From: Sphingomonas sp.
GTDB taxonomy: Bacteria > Pseudomonadota > Alphaproteobacteria > Sphingomonadales > Sphingomonadaceae
DNA: 64,000 nucleotides
NCBI RefSeq assembly: GCF_017304615.1
Contig: NZ_JAFKLZ010000002.1
Coordinates: forward strand, 558,001-622,000
Direction of reading: 5' to 3'
The position numbers were made by a program, and so were the translations under genes. Shown here piece by piece: positions 16,526-25,379 of the stretch; position 1 is the first letter of the stretch, and the number at the start of each line of letters is the position of its first letter. The notes beneath the pieces are model-generated. The model saw nothing but the letters and a program-made list of their open reading frames with translations, was not told where the DNA came from and ran no database searches.

Positions 16526-18031
16526 ATGGAAATCCCACGCCTCCTCTCTCCGGACCTGACACCCATCCTGGAGACCGTTCTCGACGCGGTGGTGGTGATG
16601 AGCGAGGCTGGCCTTGTCCTGGCCTGGAATGCCGTCGCCGAGGCGACGTTCGGGTGGACCGCGGAAGACACCGTGGGCAGACCCTTGGCGGAAAGCCTGA
16701 TCCCGGAACGTTATCGCGAAGCCCATGACGAAGGGCTGCGTCGCCTGGTCGCAGGTGGAGAGGCCCGCGTGCTGAACCGCCGGATTGAGATCTTCGCGCT
16801 ATGCAAGGATGGGAGGGAAGTCCCCATCGAGCTCTCGATCACGACCACGGCCGGCGACCATGGACGATGCTTCGTTGGCTTCCTGCGCGACATCACCGAG
16901 CGACGTGAAACCGAGGAGCGGCTCCGCAATCAGGCGTTGGAGGCACGCCTCACCTTCGAGATCACGCAGATGGCCGCCGAGTCCGACTCGTTCGAGGTTG
17001 CCTTGGAAAGCGCCCTGTCCGCGATCTGCGAGATCACCGGCTGGCCTGTAGGCCATGCTCTGGTTGTCTCGGCGGGCGACAGCCGCCTTCTCGTATCAAC
17101 CCCGATATGGGTGGAGACTAGAGAGGGGGCCGCGTCTGACCTCAAGCGGGCGACCGCGGAAACCCAGTTCTTCTCCGGGGTCGGGCTGCCGGGAAAGATA
17201 CTCGCAGATGGCGAGCCCTTGTGGGTATCGGACATGGACCACGCATCCGACTTGCCGCGCAAGGGCACGGGCTTCCGCGGAGCGTTTGGTTTCCCTCTCA
17301 AGAACGAGGGGACCGTGATCGCGGTCCTGGAATTCTTCACCGAATCGCCGATTTCCCCCGACTCCGCCCTGCTCCTGACCGTGAGGACGCTGGGCGAGCA
17401 GGTCGGCCGGGTCTTCGAGCGCAAGCGAACGCAGGACCGGCAGCAGCTTCTGATGAACGAGCTGAACCACCGCGTGAAGAACATCCTGGCGGTGGTGCAG
17501 GCGGTCGCGCACCGGTCCCTGGCGGGGGCGGCCGATCCGCAACAGGGGTATGAAGCGTTCATGAGCCGGTTGATGGCACTGTCGGGCGCGCAGGACCTGC
17601 TCGTCGCGCAGGATTGGTCGGGGGCGTCGCTGCGGGAGATCGTGGACATGGCGATGACCGGATGCGGCTCCGACGACCGACGGGTCACGGTGTCCGGACC
17701 CGACATCGAGGTGCCGGCGTCGAGCGCCGTCTCGATTTCCCTGGCGGTCCATGAACTCTGCACGAACGCGTTCAAATACGGTGCCCTTTCCGTCGACGGT
17801 GGCCACGTGCGGATCACCTGGGGTCGCGAGGACGAACACAAGGATGGCGCGTTCTTCTTCGAATGGCGCGAGAGCGGCGGACCACCGGTGTTGCCGCCTA
17901 CCCGCAAGGGGTTCGGCTCCAGCCTGATCCAGCGCGGGATCGCCCGGGAACTCGGCGGCAGGGCGGAGATAGACTACGCGCCGGAAGGGCTTGTCTGTCG
18001 CTTCACGACCAGCGGTCAAGCAACGAACTGA
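16526..18031 (+). CDS. PAS/GAF sensor histidine kinase of the HWE/HisKA_2 type
   Basis: A 501-residue soluble kinase. A PAS domain spans about residues 13-130 (LDAVVVMSEAGLVLAWN, FVGFLRDITERR). A GAF domain follows at about 145-300 (FEITQMAAESDSFEVALESA, GFPLKNEGTVIAVLEFF). The HisKA_2/HWE phosphoacceptor segment reads MNELNHRVKNILAVVQAVAH, and an ATPase domain contains LAVHELCTNAFKYGALS and GFGSSLIQRGI. No membrane span is seen, so the input is cytoplasmic, possibly light, redox or a small ligand. No response regulator is adjacent. In alphaproteobacteria such kinases often feed the general stress response. It is divergent from dmeR and the shared upstream region holds the DmeR operator. Confidence 0.83.
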   Translation: MEIPRLLSPDLTPILETVLDAVVVMSEAGLVLAWNAVAEATFGWTAEDTVGRPLAESLIPERYREAHDEGLRRLVAGGEARVLNRRIEIFALCKDGREVPIELSITTTAGDHGRCFVGFLRDITERRETEERLRNQALEARLTFEITQMAAESDSFEVALESALSAICEITGWPVGHALVVSAGDSRLLVSTPIWVETREGAASDLKRATAETQFFSGVGLPGKILADGEPLWVSDMDHASDLPRKGTGFRGAFGFPLKNEGTVIAVLEFFTESPISPDSALLLTVRTLGEQVGRVFERKRTQDRQQLLMNELNHRVKNILAVVQAVAHRSLAGAADPQQGYEAFMSRLMALSGAQDLLVAQDWSGASLREIVDMAMTGCGSDDRRVTVSGPDIEVPASSAVSISLAVHELCTNAFKYGALSVDGGHVRITWGREDEHKDGAFFFEWRESGGPPVLPPTRKGFGSSLIQRGIARELGGRAEIDYAPEGLVCRFTTSGQATN

Positions 18032-18171
18032 CCAGGTGCGGGCCCAGCTGGCCGGCTGAATGCTCCGGTGGGCAATCGCGCCGTATGGCATTGCACGTTC
18101 ACCACTTCCCAATCGCGTGCTAACATGTGCCGCGCCATCAGCGCCAGTGACGATTACCGACCGAGATCGCA

Positions 18172-18861
18172 GTGACCAACGCCGACGAGGACGACCCGCC
18201 ACCAGACTGCACCTCGACCCCGAGCGAGCGCGCCCGCGGGATCCGCAAGAACCTGCTGCTTTCCGCCAGCATTGAAAGACAGGGTCTTTCGACCCCCGCT
18301 CGAATCCGAAATCTGTCGGAAGGCGGCGCCATGCTCGATGCTGCGGTCCTCCCTAATGTCGGCGACTCGTTCGTCCTGCGACGGTTGCAGATGGAGATCG
18401 CCGCCACCGTCGTCTGGCGCAGGGCTGGGCGTTGTGGGGTGAAGTTCGAAGGCGCCGCTTCGGTCGAGGATTGGGTCGCGGGCGGGCGACTTCCTGAACA
18501 CGGCCAGGAGCGGAGCCAAGCCCGCGTCGATGCGATCCAGGCCGCCGTTCGCCGCGGCGACCCTCCCGTGTCCGACGACACGCCGGAAACCCAAACCGCG
18601 CTAGCGGCCGCCGAACTCGAAACCCGTCTCGCTGAGGAAATCGCCTACGCTCGACGTATCCTGGACCACGTCGGCGACGAGCTCTCCGATGACGCGATCG
18701 TCCTCCAGCGCCACGCGCAGGCCCTTCAGAATCTAGACATCGCCTGCCAGATCCTCGCTCATGTCGGCGCGATCCTCGCCGCCGCCGACCGGTCGGCAGC
18801 AGTCGAGGCCGTGACGATGGAGGAGCTGCGGACTCGGTTGCTTCGGAAATCGATCTTCTGA
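18172..18861 (+). CDS. PilZ-domain protein
   Basis: A 229-residue cytoplasmic protein starting with GTG. An N-terminal PilZ fold is visible: ARGIRKNLLLSASIERQG, ARIRNLSEGGAMLDAA and AATVVWRRAGRCGVKFEG. The canonical c-di-GMP motif RxxxR...(D/N)xSxxG is present mainly through its second half (NLSEGG). The C-terminal ~100 residues are a charged, Ala-rich helical region (LETRLAEEIAYARRILDHVG) of unknown function. It follows the kinase gene by 140 bases on the same strand and could be co-expressed. The 137 bases after it, up to the convergent DUF305 gene, show nothing I can name. Confidence 0.75.
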   Translation: MTNADEDDPPPDCTSTPSERARGIRKNLLLSASIERQGLSTPARIRNLSEGGAMLDAAVLPNVGDSFVLRRLQMEIAATVVWRRAGRCGVKFEGAASVEDWVAGGRLPEHGQERSQARVDAIQAAVRRGDPPVSDDTPETQTALAAAELETRLAEEIAYARRILDHVGDELSDDAIVLQRHAQALQNLDIACQILAHVGAILAAADRSAAVEAVTMEELRTRLLRKSIF

Positions 18862-18998
18862 TGTCTAGCAGGCCGGTGAGCGGTCACATCGACCACAACC
18901 GGTAAGGATCCGATTCAGAACAGGCCCGCACTGAGCTTTCGAGCGGTTTCGTTGAGCTCCGCTGTCATCCCGACGCACCCGGCCGCGATGGATCCGGG

Positions 18999-19376
18999 CT
19001 ATTGCGGGCGCTTGCTGTGCGAGCGAAGCCAGGCGTCCAACTCGCCGACCTCGCGGGTCTGCTCGGCGATCACTTTGGTCGCCATCGCCCGGATCTTGGC
19101 ATCCTTTGTGTCCCTGAGCACGATACGGGACATTGCGATGGCGCCCCGGTGGTGCTCGACCATTTTGCGGACCCAGGTCTCGGTGGCATCGGCGCCGATC
19201 GCCGACATCATCTTCTTGTGCATGTCCATCTCGGCTGGCGGATAGGGATTCGCCGGCGTCGGCTTCATCATGGACGTGTCTATACCGCCCATGCTCTGCA
19301 TGCCGCTCGACTGGGCGAGCGCCGGGGTGGCGAGTAGGGCGGCCACGGCTAGGCTGGCGATCTTGAAAGTCTTCAC
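18999..19376 (-). CDS. Periplasmic DUF305 protein, copper operon
   Basis: A 125-residue exported protein. The GTG start at 19376 is preferred because an AGGAG site lies seven bases upstream and the signal peptide (VKTFKIASLAVAALLATPALAQ) then begins correctly. The mature part is a Met/His-rich DUF305 four-helix domain: MDMHKKMMSAIG, the signature MVEHHRGAIAMSRIVL, and KVIAEQTREVGELDAWL. DUF305 proteins are common in copper and silver operons and probably bind metal through Met and His in the periplasm. It is the last gene of the copA-copB-cytochrome-DUF305-DUF305 run. Confidence 0.82.
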   Translation of the reverse strand: MKTFKIASLAVAALLATPALAQSSGMQSMGGIDTSMMKPTPANPYPPAEMDMHKKMMSAIGADATETWVRKMVEHHRGAIAMSRIVLRDTKDAKIRAMATKVIAEQTREVGELDAWLRSHSKRPQ

Positions 19377-19455
19377 ATGTGATCTCCTGTTACACCCGCC
19401 CAACTGGGCAACGCAGCCAGGGTGCTCACCCCTCGCATGTTTCTCGATGCCCGAG

Positions 19456-19914
19456 TCACAAGCGCCGGAGGATCGCCTTCATCTCATCGATCTCGCCTCG
19501 CTGCGACTTGATGATCCCGTCGCACAGACGTTTGACCTCGGGGTCGTGGAGCTTCGCCTGCTGGCACATCAGGATGGCGCCGGAATGGTGCGGGATCATC
19601 GAGCGCAGGAAGGCCGTGTCGCCGATCGTGGTCTGGGTGCGAATGAGTGCGAACGCTCCGAAGAACACAACCACCGAAACCGCGACGATCGCTGCGCTCG
19701 CCCGCTTGGACGGAAACATGCTCTTCATCGCGATGACCATCATGGTCATAGGCGCTGCCATCATCAGCGTCATGTAGACCATGTTGAGGTTGTTGTAGAA
19801 GCTGCCGAGCCCATCGATCATGACGAACATAACCAGATACATTATCACGCCGCTGGCCGCGGTCTGCACCGCCAGGCTGACGTAGCCGTTCTTCATGCCC
19901 TTCATGTCTTCCAT
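19456..19914 (-). CDS. Membrane-anchored DUF305 protein, copper operon
   Basis: A 152-residue protein with three membrane spans at the N-terminal half (about residues 13-35, 44-62, 72-92). A C-terminal DUF305 domain contains the signature MIPHHSGAILMCQQA and the ending IKSQRGEIDEMKAIL. A GGGAGA ribosome site supports the start. It differs from its neighbour at 18999 in being anchored rather than free. Likely role: metal binding or handling at the outer face of the inner membrane (inference). Confidence 0.8.
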   Translation of the reverse strand: MEDMKGMKNGYVSLAVQTAASGVIMYLVMFVMIDGLGSFYNNLNMVYMTLMMAAPMTMMVIAMKSMFPSKRASAAIVAVSVVVFFGAFALIRTQTTIGDTAFLRSMIPHHSGAILMCQQAKLHDPEVKRLCDGIIKSQRGEIDEMKAILRRL

Positions 19915-19944
19915 GTTGCTTCTCCCGTTGGCCGCCCCCGCGCC

Positions 19945-20520
19945 TCACTTCATGTTCGGCATATCCTTCATCATCTCGTCGTGGTCGGCCGGCGCGGTCG
20001 CGACGAGCCGCTTGTATTCCTCGGGCGTCATGCCGGGCAGCTTGCGGACGAACGCGACCATGTCCCAGATCAGCGGGTCCGGATGCGTCTTCCCCCAGGC
20101 CGGCATGGCGCTCAGCTTGACGCCGTGCTTGATCACCCAGAACTGCTGGCCGGCGGTCAGGTCCTGGATTTCGGACAGGAGGGGCGCCTGCGGGTAGAGG
20201 CCCTTGCTCATCTCGGAGGCCTCGACGCCCGGGCCGAGGTGGCAGCCGGAGCACATCTCGTTGTAGAGGCCCGCCCCGACCGCCACCCGCTGAGGAGAGG
20301 TCAGGTCGGCGGGGGGCTGGATGCCCCGTGCGCGCACGGCGATCGACCGATCGCGCAAACTTTCCAGCAGCGCATAGACCGGTCGCGTATGGGGATCGTC
20401 GGCGGCGATGTTGTAGAAGCCGAAATAGAGGAACGCCGCCGTCGCGATGACCAGCATGACGACGCTCGCGCCGAGGAACCTGAGGCTCGGCAGATGGTGC
20501 CTCCAGTTGATCCGCGTCAT
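19945..20520 (-). CDS. Membrane-anchored c-type cytochrome of the copper operon
   Basis: A 191-residue protein with one N-terminal membrane anchor (about residues 17-38) and one haem-binding motif CSGCH near residue 89. A Met ligand candidate is in KLSAMPAWGKTHP, followed by the usual cytochrome c C-terminal helix (DPLIWDMVAFVRKLPG). A Met/Asp/His tail (DHDEMMKDMPNMK) may bind copper. Cytochromes beside copA/copB may pass electrons during Cu(I) oxidation (inference). It has a strong GGGGAG ribosome site. Confidence 0.8.
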   Translation of the reverse strand: MTRINWRHHLPSLRFLGASVVMLVIATAAFLYFGFYNIAADDPHTRPVYALLESLRDRSIAVRARGIQPPADLTSPQRVAVGAGLYNEMCSGCHLGPGVEASEMSKGLYPQAPLLSEIQDLTAGQQFWVIKHGVKLSAMPAWGKTHPDPLIWDMVAFVRKLPGMTPEEYKRLVATAPADHDEMMKDMPNMK

Positions 20521-20555
20521 TTTCGTTCTCCCCTTCTCTTGTCAGCCGCTGTTCT

Positions 20556-21749
20556 TCAGAACCAGAGCCGCACGCCGGCGACGAGGCTCGTCGACGTCGG
20601 CTTCATCCCGTCCGCGCGGGCATAGTCGGCCGTGCGGCCCGTCTTCGCCTGATAGGAGACGCCGACATAGGGCGCGAACTGGCGCGTGACCTCGTAGCGC
20701 AGCCGCAGACCCAACTCGGCGTCGGTCAGTCCCGCGCCGAGGCGCTGGGCCGGCATGTCCTGCGCCGACAGGTTGAGTTCGACGCGCGGTTGGAGGACGA
20801 GGCGCTGCGTGAGGCGTTGGTCGTAATATCCCTCGAGCCTGCCCAGCACCTCGCCTTGCGGCGAGATGAAGGCCGCGCCCGATACCTCGAACATGTAGGG
20901 TGCGAGGCCCTCGAATCCGATGGTCGCGTAGGTGCGGTTCGGAGTGGGCTGGAAGTCGTGTCGGACGCCCGCCTGCAGGTTGAAGTAGGGTCCGATCGCG
21001 CGGCTGTAGAGCGCCTGCACCTCCGCGCCGTCGACGCCCTCGCGGAAGTTGCCCTCGCCCTCGGTCTTGATGGTCAGGCGGTTGATGTCGCCGCCGAACC
21101 AGCCCTCGCCATCCCAGCGGTATCCGTCACGACCGTTGCGGACCTGGTATTCGGCGAGGTTGAACATGATCTGGCCAAATGACTGTCCACCCGATTCGCG
21201 CATCATGTTGGCCCGCGCTCGCGATATGTCGGTCGCCGGGAAGAAGCGGTCGGCATAGTGGTCGCCCGGCGGTGACGGCGGTGGCGCGTCGCCGGCAGGA
21301 AGGGCCGTGCCGGTCATCTCCATCCCAGCCATTGCGCCGGGCATCTTCATGCCGGGCATCGGTCCAGGCGACGACCCGTTGCCAGACATGTCCATGCCCG
21401 GCATCGCGTTCGTTCCGCCCGCCTTGCCGGCGCCCATGTCCATCCCGGGCATCGCGCCGGAAGGCTTCTCCCCCTTGGCGGGTGGCGCCATGTCCATGCC
21501 TTGCATCGCGTCGGCCTTGGGATGCGCGGGCTTGCCGGCCGGCTTCTTCGCCGGCCTTCTCGGCTGCGCCTTCGCAGCCGGCTTGCGGGCTTGCTGCTTG
21601 CGCGCGGCGGGCTTCTTGGTCGCTGGCTTCGTCGCGGGCTTCGGCATCTTCATGCCGGGCATGCTCATGCCGCCCATGCTCTGCGCGAGAGCGGGCGCCG
21701 CCAGACCGAGCGCGGCGCCGGTCGCCAGCGCCACCAGAAGCCGGCTCAT
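20556..21749 (-). CDS. copB: CopB copper-resistance outer-membrane protein
   Basis: A 397-residue exported protein. The signal peptide (MSRLLVALATGAALGLAAPALAQ) is followed by a low-complexity Lys/Ala/Pro segment and repeated GMDM/GMKM Met-rich motifs (about residues 24-150). A CopB beta-barrel then begins at DHYADRFFPATDISRARANM and ends in Phe. PcoB/CopB proteins sit in the outer membrane and bind or move copper. The start overlaps the copA stop (ATGA), so the two are translationally coupled. The Met-rich linker is unusually long. Confidence 0.87.
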   Translation of the reverse strand: MSRLLVALATGAALGLAAPALAQSMGGMSMPGMKMPKPATKPATKKPAARKQQARKPAAKAQPRRPAKKPAGKPAHPKADAMQGMDMAPPAKGEKPSGAMPGMDMGAGKAGGTNAMPGMDMSGNGSSPGPMPGMKMPGAMAGMEMTGTALPAGDAPPPSPPGDHYADRFFPATDISRARANMMRESGGQSFGQIMFNLAEYQVRNGRDGYRWDGEGWFGGDINRLTIKTEGEGNFREGVDGAEVQALYSRAIGPYFNLQAGVRHDFQPTPNRTYATIGFEGLAPYMFEVSGAAFISPQGEVLGRLEGYYDQRLTQRLVLQPRVELNLSAQDMPAQRLGAGLTDAELGLRLRYEVTRQFAPYVGVSYQAKTGRTADYARADGMKPTSTSLVAGVRLWF

Positions 21750-23731
21750 GCCGCCTCTCCCTTCGGCCGCACGCTGATCGTCCGCATCATCCCTGCCATC
21801 ATGTGGTAGAGCAGATGGCAGTGGAACGCCCAGTCGCCGACCGCATCGGCGGTAAAGTCCCAGGTCACCTTGCCGCCCGGCTGGACGACCACGGTGTGCT
21901 TGCGCGGAGCGTGGTCGCCGTGGCCTGTGACCAGTTCGAAGAAGTGGCCATGGATGTGGATCGGGTGCCCCATCATCGTGTCGTTGATGAGATTGATGCG
22001 GACGCGCTCGCCTAGCGTGAATGGAAACGGCTCCATCGTGTCCGACATCTTCACGCCGTCGAACGCCCACATGAAGCGCTCCATGTTGCCGGTGAGATGG
22101 ATGTCTAGGCTGCGCGACGGTGCCCGCACGTCGGGGTTTCGCTCCAGCGCCATCAGATCTTTGTAGACGAGCACGCGGTGGCCGACGTCCTCCAGGCCTT
22201 GGCCAGGCTCGCCCGTGCGATCCTTCGGCATTGGCGAGATGGTCTGCACGCCCGGTCCCTTCCTGACATCTGGCGCATAGGAGAAGTCGCGCATCTTCAT
22301 TGCGCCCATGTCCATTTCGGCCATGCCGCCCGATCCGCCTGCCATGCCCGTCATCGCCCCGTCTTTCGACATGCCGGGCATCGCTGGCATGGTCGAAAGC
22401 GCGCCGCCGAGCTTGCCCGAGCGGTTCTGCTCGGCGGTCGGATCGACGCCGCGCGCCTGCGGCATCGCCATGCCTGGCTCCATCGCCATTGCGCCGTCCA
22501 TTTGGCCGCCGGACATGTCCATGCCGGGCATGGCGCCCTTCGACATGTCCATGCCCGCCATGCCGCTCGGCTTGTCGCCGCCGGTGCCGGACATGTTCGA
22601 CATGTCCATGCCCATGTCCTTCATCGTGGCGATCGGGCGCGGGCGCAGCGGCGGCACCGCGGCCGCCATTCCGGCGCGAGGCGCGAGCGTGGCGCGCGCC
22701 ATGCCCGAGCGGTCCACGGCTTCACCGACCAGGGTAAACGCCTTGTCCTCGGCCGGCGTGACGATCGCGTCGTAGGTCTCGGCGACTCCGATCTGGAACT
22801 CGTCGACCTCGACCGGCATCACGTTCTGCCCGTCGGCCTGGACGATGGTCAGGCGCAGTCCGGGGATGCGCACGTTGAAGGTGGTCATCGACGACGCGTT
22901 GATGAAGCGCAGGCGCACCCGATCGCCGGGGGTGAACAGGGCCGTCCAGTTGTCGAACGGTCCGTGACCGTTGACGAGGTAGGTGTAGGCGGCCCCGGTC
23001 GCATCGGAGATGTCGGTCGGGTCCATCCGCATCTTGCCCCAGTCGATGCGATCCTTGAGCGGCTGGTCACGACCCGCGAGCAGTCCTGCGAGCGTCTGGC
23101 GCTGGCGGTTGAAGTGGCCGGGATCGACCTTCATCCGCCGGAAGATCGACTCGGGCGACAGCTGGCTGTGGTCCGACAGCACGATCACGTGCTCGCGGTC
23201 GAACTTGACCGGATCGGCGGCAGCGGGATCGATGACGATCGGTCCGTAGAGGCCGAGCTGCTCCTGCCCTCCGGAATGGCTATGATACCAATAGGTGCCA
23301 TTCTGCCGGATCGGGAACTCGTAGGTGAACGTCGAGCGCGGCTTGATGCCGGGGAACGAGACTCCCGGCACACCGTCGAACTGGGTCGGCACGAGAAGCC
23401 CATGCCAGTGGATCGAGCTGTCCTCGTCCAGGTCGTTGATCACCTTCAGTCGCACGTTCTGCCCCTCGCGGAGCCGGATTAGCGGCGCGGGCACGGTGCC
23501 GTTGATGCCGACAGCGTTCGACGGCCGGCCATCGATCATCATCGTCTGCCGCGCGATCCTGAGCGTGATGTCGTCGCCCGATACGGTCGGCAGGTCGGAC
23601 GGGACTCCGGCCGAGACGCTCTGCGCCCAGGCGGGCATCCAGGCGGCGAGCGCGAGGCTGCCCACGCCGTATCCTGCGCCCCGTAGCAACGCGCGTCGGT
23701 CGATCATCTCGTTCATCTTGGCCCCTGGCAT
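21746..23731 (-). CDS. copA: CopA multicopper oxidase (copper resistance)
   Basis: A 661-residue oxidase exported by the Tat route (DRRALLRGAGYGVGSLALAA). Type 1/2/3 copper-site motifs are complete: SSIHWHGLLVP, WYHSHSGGQEQLGLYG, HPIHIHGHFF, and WAFHCHLLYHMMAGMM. A long Met-rich insert with GMDMS-type repeats lies before the last cupredoxin domain, typical of PcoA/CopA. The enzyme oxidises Cu(I) in the periplasm. The start at 23731 has an AGGAAG site. The upstream region holds a CueR-type box (23811-23832), so copper induction through the cueR gene at 52.1 kb is likely. First gene of a five-gene operon. Confidence 0.9.
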   Translation of the reverse strand: MPGAKMNEMIDRRALLRGAGYGVGSLALAAWMPAWAQSVSAGVPSDLPTVSGDDITLRIARQTMMIDGRPSNAVGINGTVPAPLIRLREGQNVRLKVINDLDEDSSIHWHGLLVPTQFDGVPGVSFPGIKPRSTFTYEFPIRQNGTYWYHSHSGGQEQLGLYGPIVIDPAAADPVKFDREHVIVLSDHSQLSPESIFRRMKVDPGHFNRQRQTLAGLLAGRDQPLKDRIDWGKMRMDPTDISDATGAAYTYLVNGHGPFDNWTALFTPGDRVRLRFINASSMTTFNVRIPGLRLTIVQADGQNVMPVEVDEFQIGVAETYDAIVTPAEDKAFTLVGEAVDRSGMARATLAPRAGMAAAVPPLRPRPIATMKDMGMDMSNMSGTGGDKPSGMAGMDMSKGAMPGMDMSGGQMDGAMAMEPGMAMPQARGVDPTAEQNRSGKLGGALSTMPAMPGMSKDGAMTGMAGGSGGMAEMDMGAMKMRDFSYAPDVRKGPGVQTISPMPKDRTGEPGQGLEDVGHRVLVYKDLMALERNPDVRAPSRSLDIHLTGNMERFMWAFDGVKMSDTMEPFPFTLGERVRINLINDTMMGHPIHIHGHFFELVTGHGDHAPRKHTVVVQPGGKVTWDFTADAVGDWAFHCHLLYHMMAGMMRTISVRPKGEAA

Positions 23732-23810
23732 GGAACAGCTTCCTTTCAATCGACTACGCGGCGCCCAGGGCGACCCCTCAAGAAATCTCTTGCTCGGATT
23801 GGGTCTGCGC

Positions 23811-23832
23811 CTTGACACAATGGCAGGGTCAA
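23811..23832 (-). promoter_or_regulatory. CueR-type box upstream of copA
   Basis: On the minus strand a -35 TTGACC (23832-23827) overlaps an imperfect dyad, ACCCTGCCATTGTGTCAAGG (23829 down). The layout is that of copper-inducible MerR/CueR promoters, and the first half shares ACCCTG-CAT with the box before the P-type ATPase gene at 29952. A 19-base spacer would put the -10 at CAGACC, which is weak. The site is 80-100 bases before the copA start. The rest of 23732-23915 shows nothing else. Confidence 0.6.
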
Positions 23833-23915
23833 GTCGGCGGGATGCTGCCCTGGGGCGCGGGGATATCGCCGCGATGATCGGAGCGACCGAGTGATCGCGG
23901 TAGCATCGCGCGGAG

Positions 23916-24482
23916 CTAGCGCCCGATCCGCTCGGCGAGCTTGATGCGGGCGCGCCGCAGGCGCGTCTCGACCGCCTTCTCGGTGATGGAGAGCACCGCG
24001 GCGGTCTCGGCCTGGCTCATGCCCTCGACCGTGTGCAGCACCAGCGGCTCGCGCAGCGAAGCGGGAAGCTCGGCGATCTCCCGCCGCAGGCGTTCCAGCT
24101 CCTGCCGGTCGGCGGCGACGACGTCGTGTCCCGGGCCGGCAGCGGGCACCGCCTCGGCGGCCTCGTCGATCGGGCGGGCGAAGGTGAGGAAGCGCCTGAC
24201 CGCCCGCCGCCGCCCCCAGTCGCGGCACTTGTTGATCGCGATTGTTGCCAGCCAGGCGCGCATCGGCCGTCCGGCGTCGTAGCGGCGCAGCGCCTGGTGC
24301 GCGGACACGAAGGTCTCCTGCGTGAGGTCGAGCGCCTCGTCGGCGTCGGCCACGTTCCCGACGATCAGGCGGTAGACGTGGCTGCGGTGGCGGCGCAGGA
24401 TCTCGGAAAAGGCGGCATCGCCTCCCGCCACGGCGAGCGTGGCGAGCTCCCCGTCGGGGAGCGAGCCGTAGTCGGGCCTCAC
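23916..24482 (-). CDS. CnrH-like ECF sigma factor
   Basis: A 188-residue ECF sigma factor. Region 2 is visible as DADEALDLTQETFVSAHQAL and MRAWLATIAINKCRDWGRRR. Region 4 reads LREPLVLHTVEGMSQAETAA then VLSITEKAVETRLRRARIKL. The GTG start overlaps the stop of the CnrX-like sensor gene (GTGA); the long open frame upstream is shadow. It is the third gene of a cnrY-X-H ordered module. Family members direct RNA polymerase to metal-efflux promoters once the anti-sigma pair releases them. The gene directly downstream is copA, 184 bases on. Confidence 0.85.
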   Translation of the reverse strand: MRPDYGSLPDGELATLAVAGGDAAFSEILRRHRSHVYRLIVGNVADADEALDLTQETFVSAHQALRRYDAGRPMRAWLATIAINKCRDWGRRRAVRRFLTFARPIDEAAEAVPAAGPGHDVVAADRQELERLRREIAELPASLREPLVLHTVEGMSQAETAAVLSITEKAVETRLRRARIKLAERIGR

Positions 24483-24919
24483 TGAGCGTCGGCGGTGAGC
24501 GACTTGACCACTGCGCGGTCGAACGCGGCCGCTTGGTCCGGCCGCAGGATGCCGCGCATCGCGAAGATGTGGGCGAGCGTCTCCTTCTGCAGCTCGCCCA
24601 TCGCTCCGTGCGATGCGTCGACCGCGGCCGTCACGCGCGGGCCGATGCCGTGCTCGGCCTCGATGGCGTCGGCCAGTCGGGCGTTGTCGGACCTGAGCTC
24701 GAGCTCCAGCGCGCGGCGCCGCAGGGCGAACCGCTGTTCCAATGCCTCGATCTGCGCCTTCTGGCGATCGTCCAGGTTGAGCTGGTGGTGCAGGACGTCG
24801 TGCAGTTCCGACCCCTGCCGGTGGTCCGTGGCGATCAACGTGCGGCCGACCCACACGCCGGCGACGGCCGCGATGAAGGCTATGACCGCGACCAACGCGG
24901 CGAGCTTGGCCGTCCTCAC
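24479..24919 (-). CDS. CnrX-like periplasmic nickel/cobalt sensor
   Basis: A 146-residue protein: N-terminal membrane anchor (about residues 5-26), then a helical periplasmic domain with RSDNARLADAIEAEHG. Potential metal ligands are His40, His44, Glu61, His117 and Met121. Each is exactly two positions before the Ni/Co ligands His42, His46, Glu63, His119 and Met123 reported for CnrX of Cupriavidus metallidurans. The HIFAM segment keeps the H-x3-M pair. The GTG start overlaps the upstream anti-sigma gene and the stop overlaps the sigma gene, so the three are coupled. This is strong evidence for a Ni/Co rather than copper sensor. Confidence 0.82.
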   Translation of the reverse strand: MRTAKLAALVAVIAFIAAVAGVWVGRTLIATDHRQGSELHDVLHHQLNLDDRQKAQIEALEQRFALRRRALELELRSDNARLADAIEAEHGIGPRVTAAVDASHGAMGELQKETLAHIFAMRGILRPDQAAAFDRAVVKSLTADAQ

Positions 24920-25191
24920 CGGTCGGCTGCGAGCAGGGTTGAGGGGGCGAGTGGCGCGGACAGGCCGAAGGGGGCGAGCGGGGCGGCGGACGCGGGCGGC
25001 GCGCCGGGGCCGGCCGCCATCGCACCCAGCGCTACCGCGCCGACGCCTGCGAACGCCGCCATCCTGATCCCCGTGCGTGTCTCGCGTCGCGAGCGCACCC
25101 CGGCCATCACTGCATCCTCGATGCCTTCCAGCCCGGGGTGGTCGGTCGCCGATAGCCGGCGCAACGCCATGTCGATGTCGGTCTGCATCAT
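24916..25191 (-). CDS. CnrY-like small membrane anti-sigma protein
   Basis: A 91-residue protein. A charged cytoplasmic N terminus (MMQTDIDMALRRLSATDHPG) precedes one membrane span (about residues 43-62). A short Pro/Ala-rich periplasmic tail follows. Size, layout and position as first gene before an X-like sensor and an ECF sigma factor match CnrY, which holds the sigma factor at the membrane. Sequence identity is not obvious, so the call rests mainly on architecture and context. It has a GGAG ribosome site and overlaps the sensor gene by GTGA. Confidence 0.68.
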   Translation of the reverse strand: MMQTDIDMALRRLSATDHPGLEGIEDAVMAGVRSRRETRTGIRMAAFAGVGAVALGAMAAGPGAPPASAAPLAPFGLSAPLAPSTLLAADR

Positions 25192-25379
25192 CGTGTGCTC
25201 CAGTTCCTTCGAATGGCGATACGCACCTGAGCGCGCACACCCTCGGATTATCCTACTTCCTGCACTTCCATGCCGAGGCCGGTTCCAGCCTCAGGCCGGA
25301 CTAACATGGATCGAGGGGAGATGCCTCGGGCCGCGTATCCATCGTGCCGGCGATTGGCCGGTTCACGGAGAATGGATCG

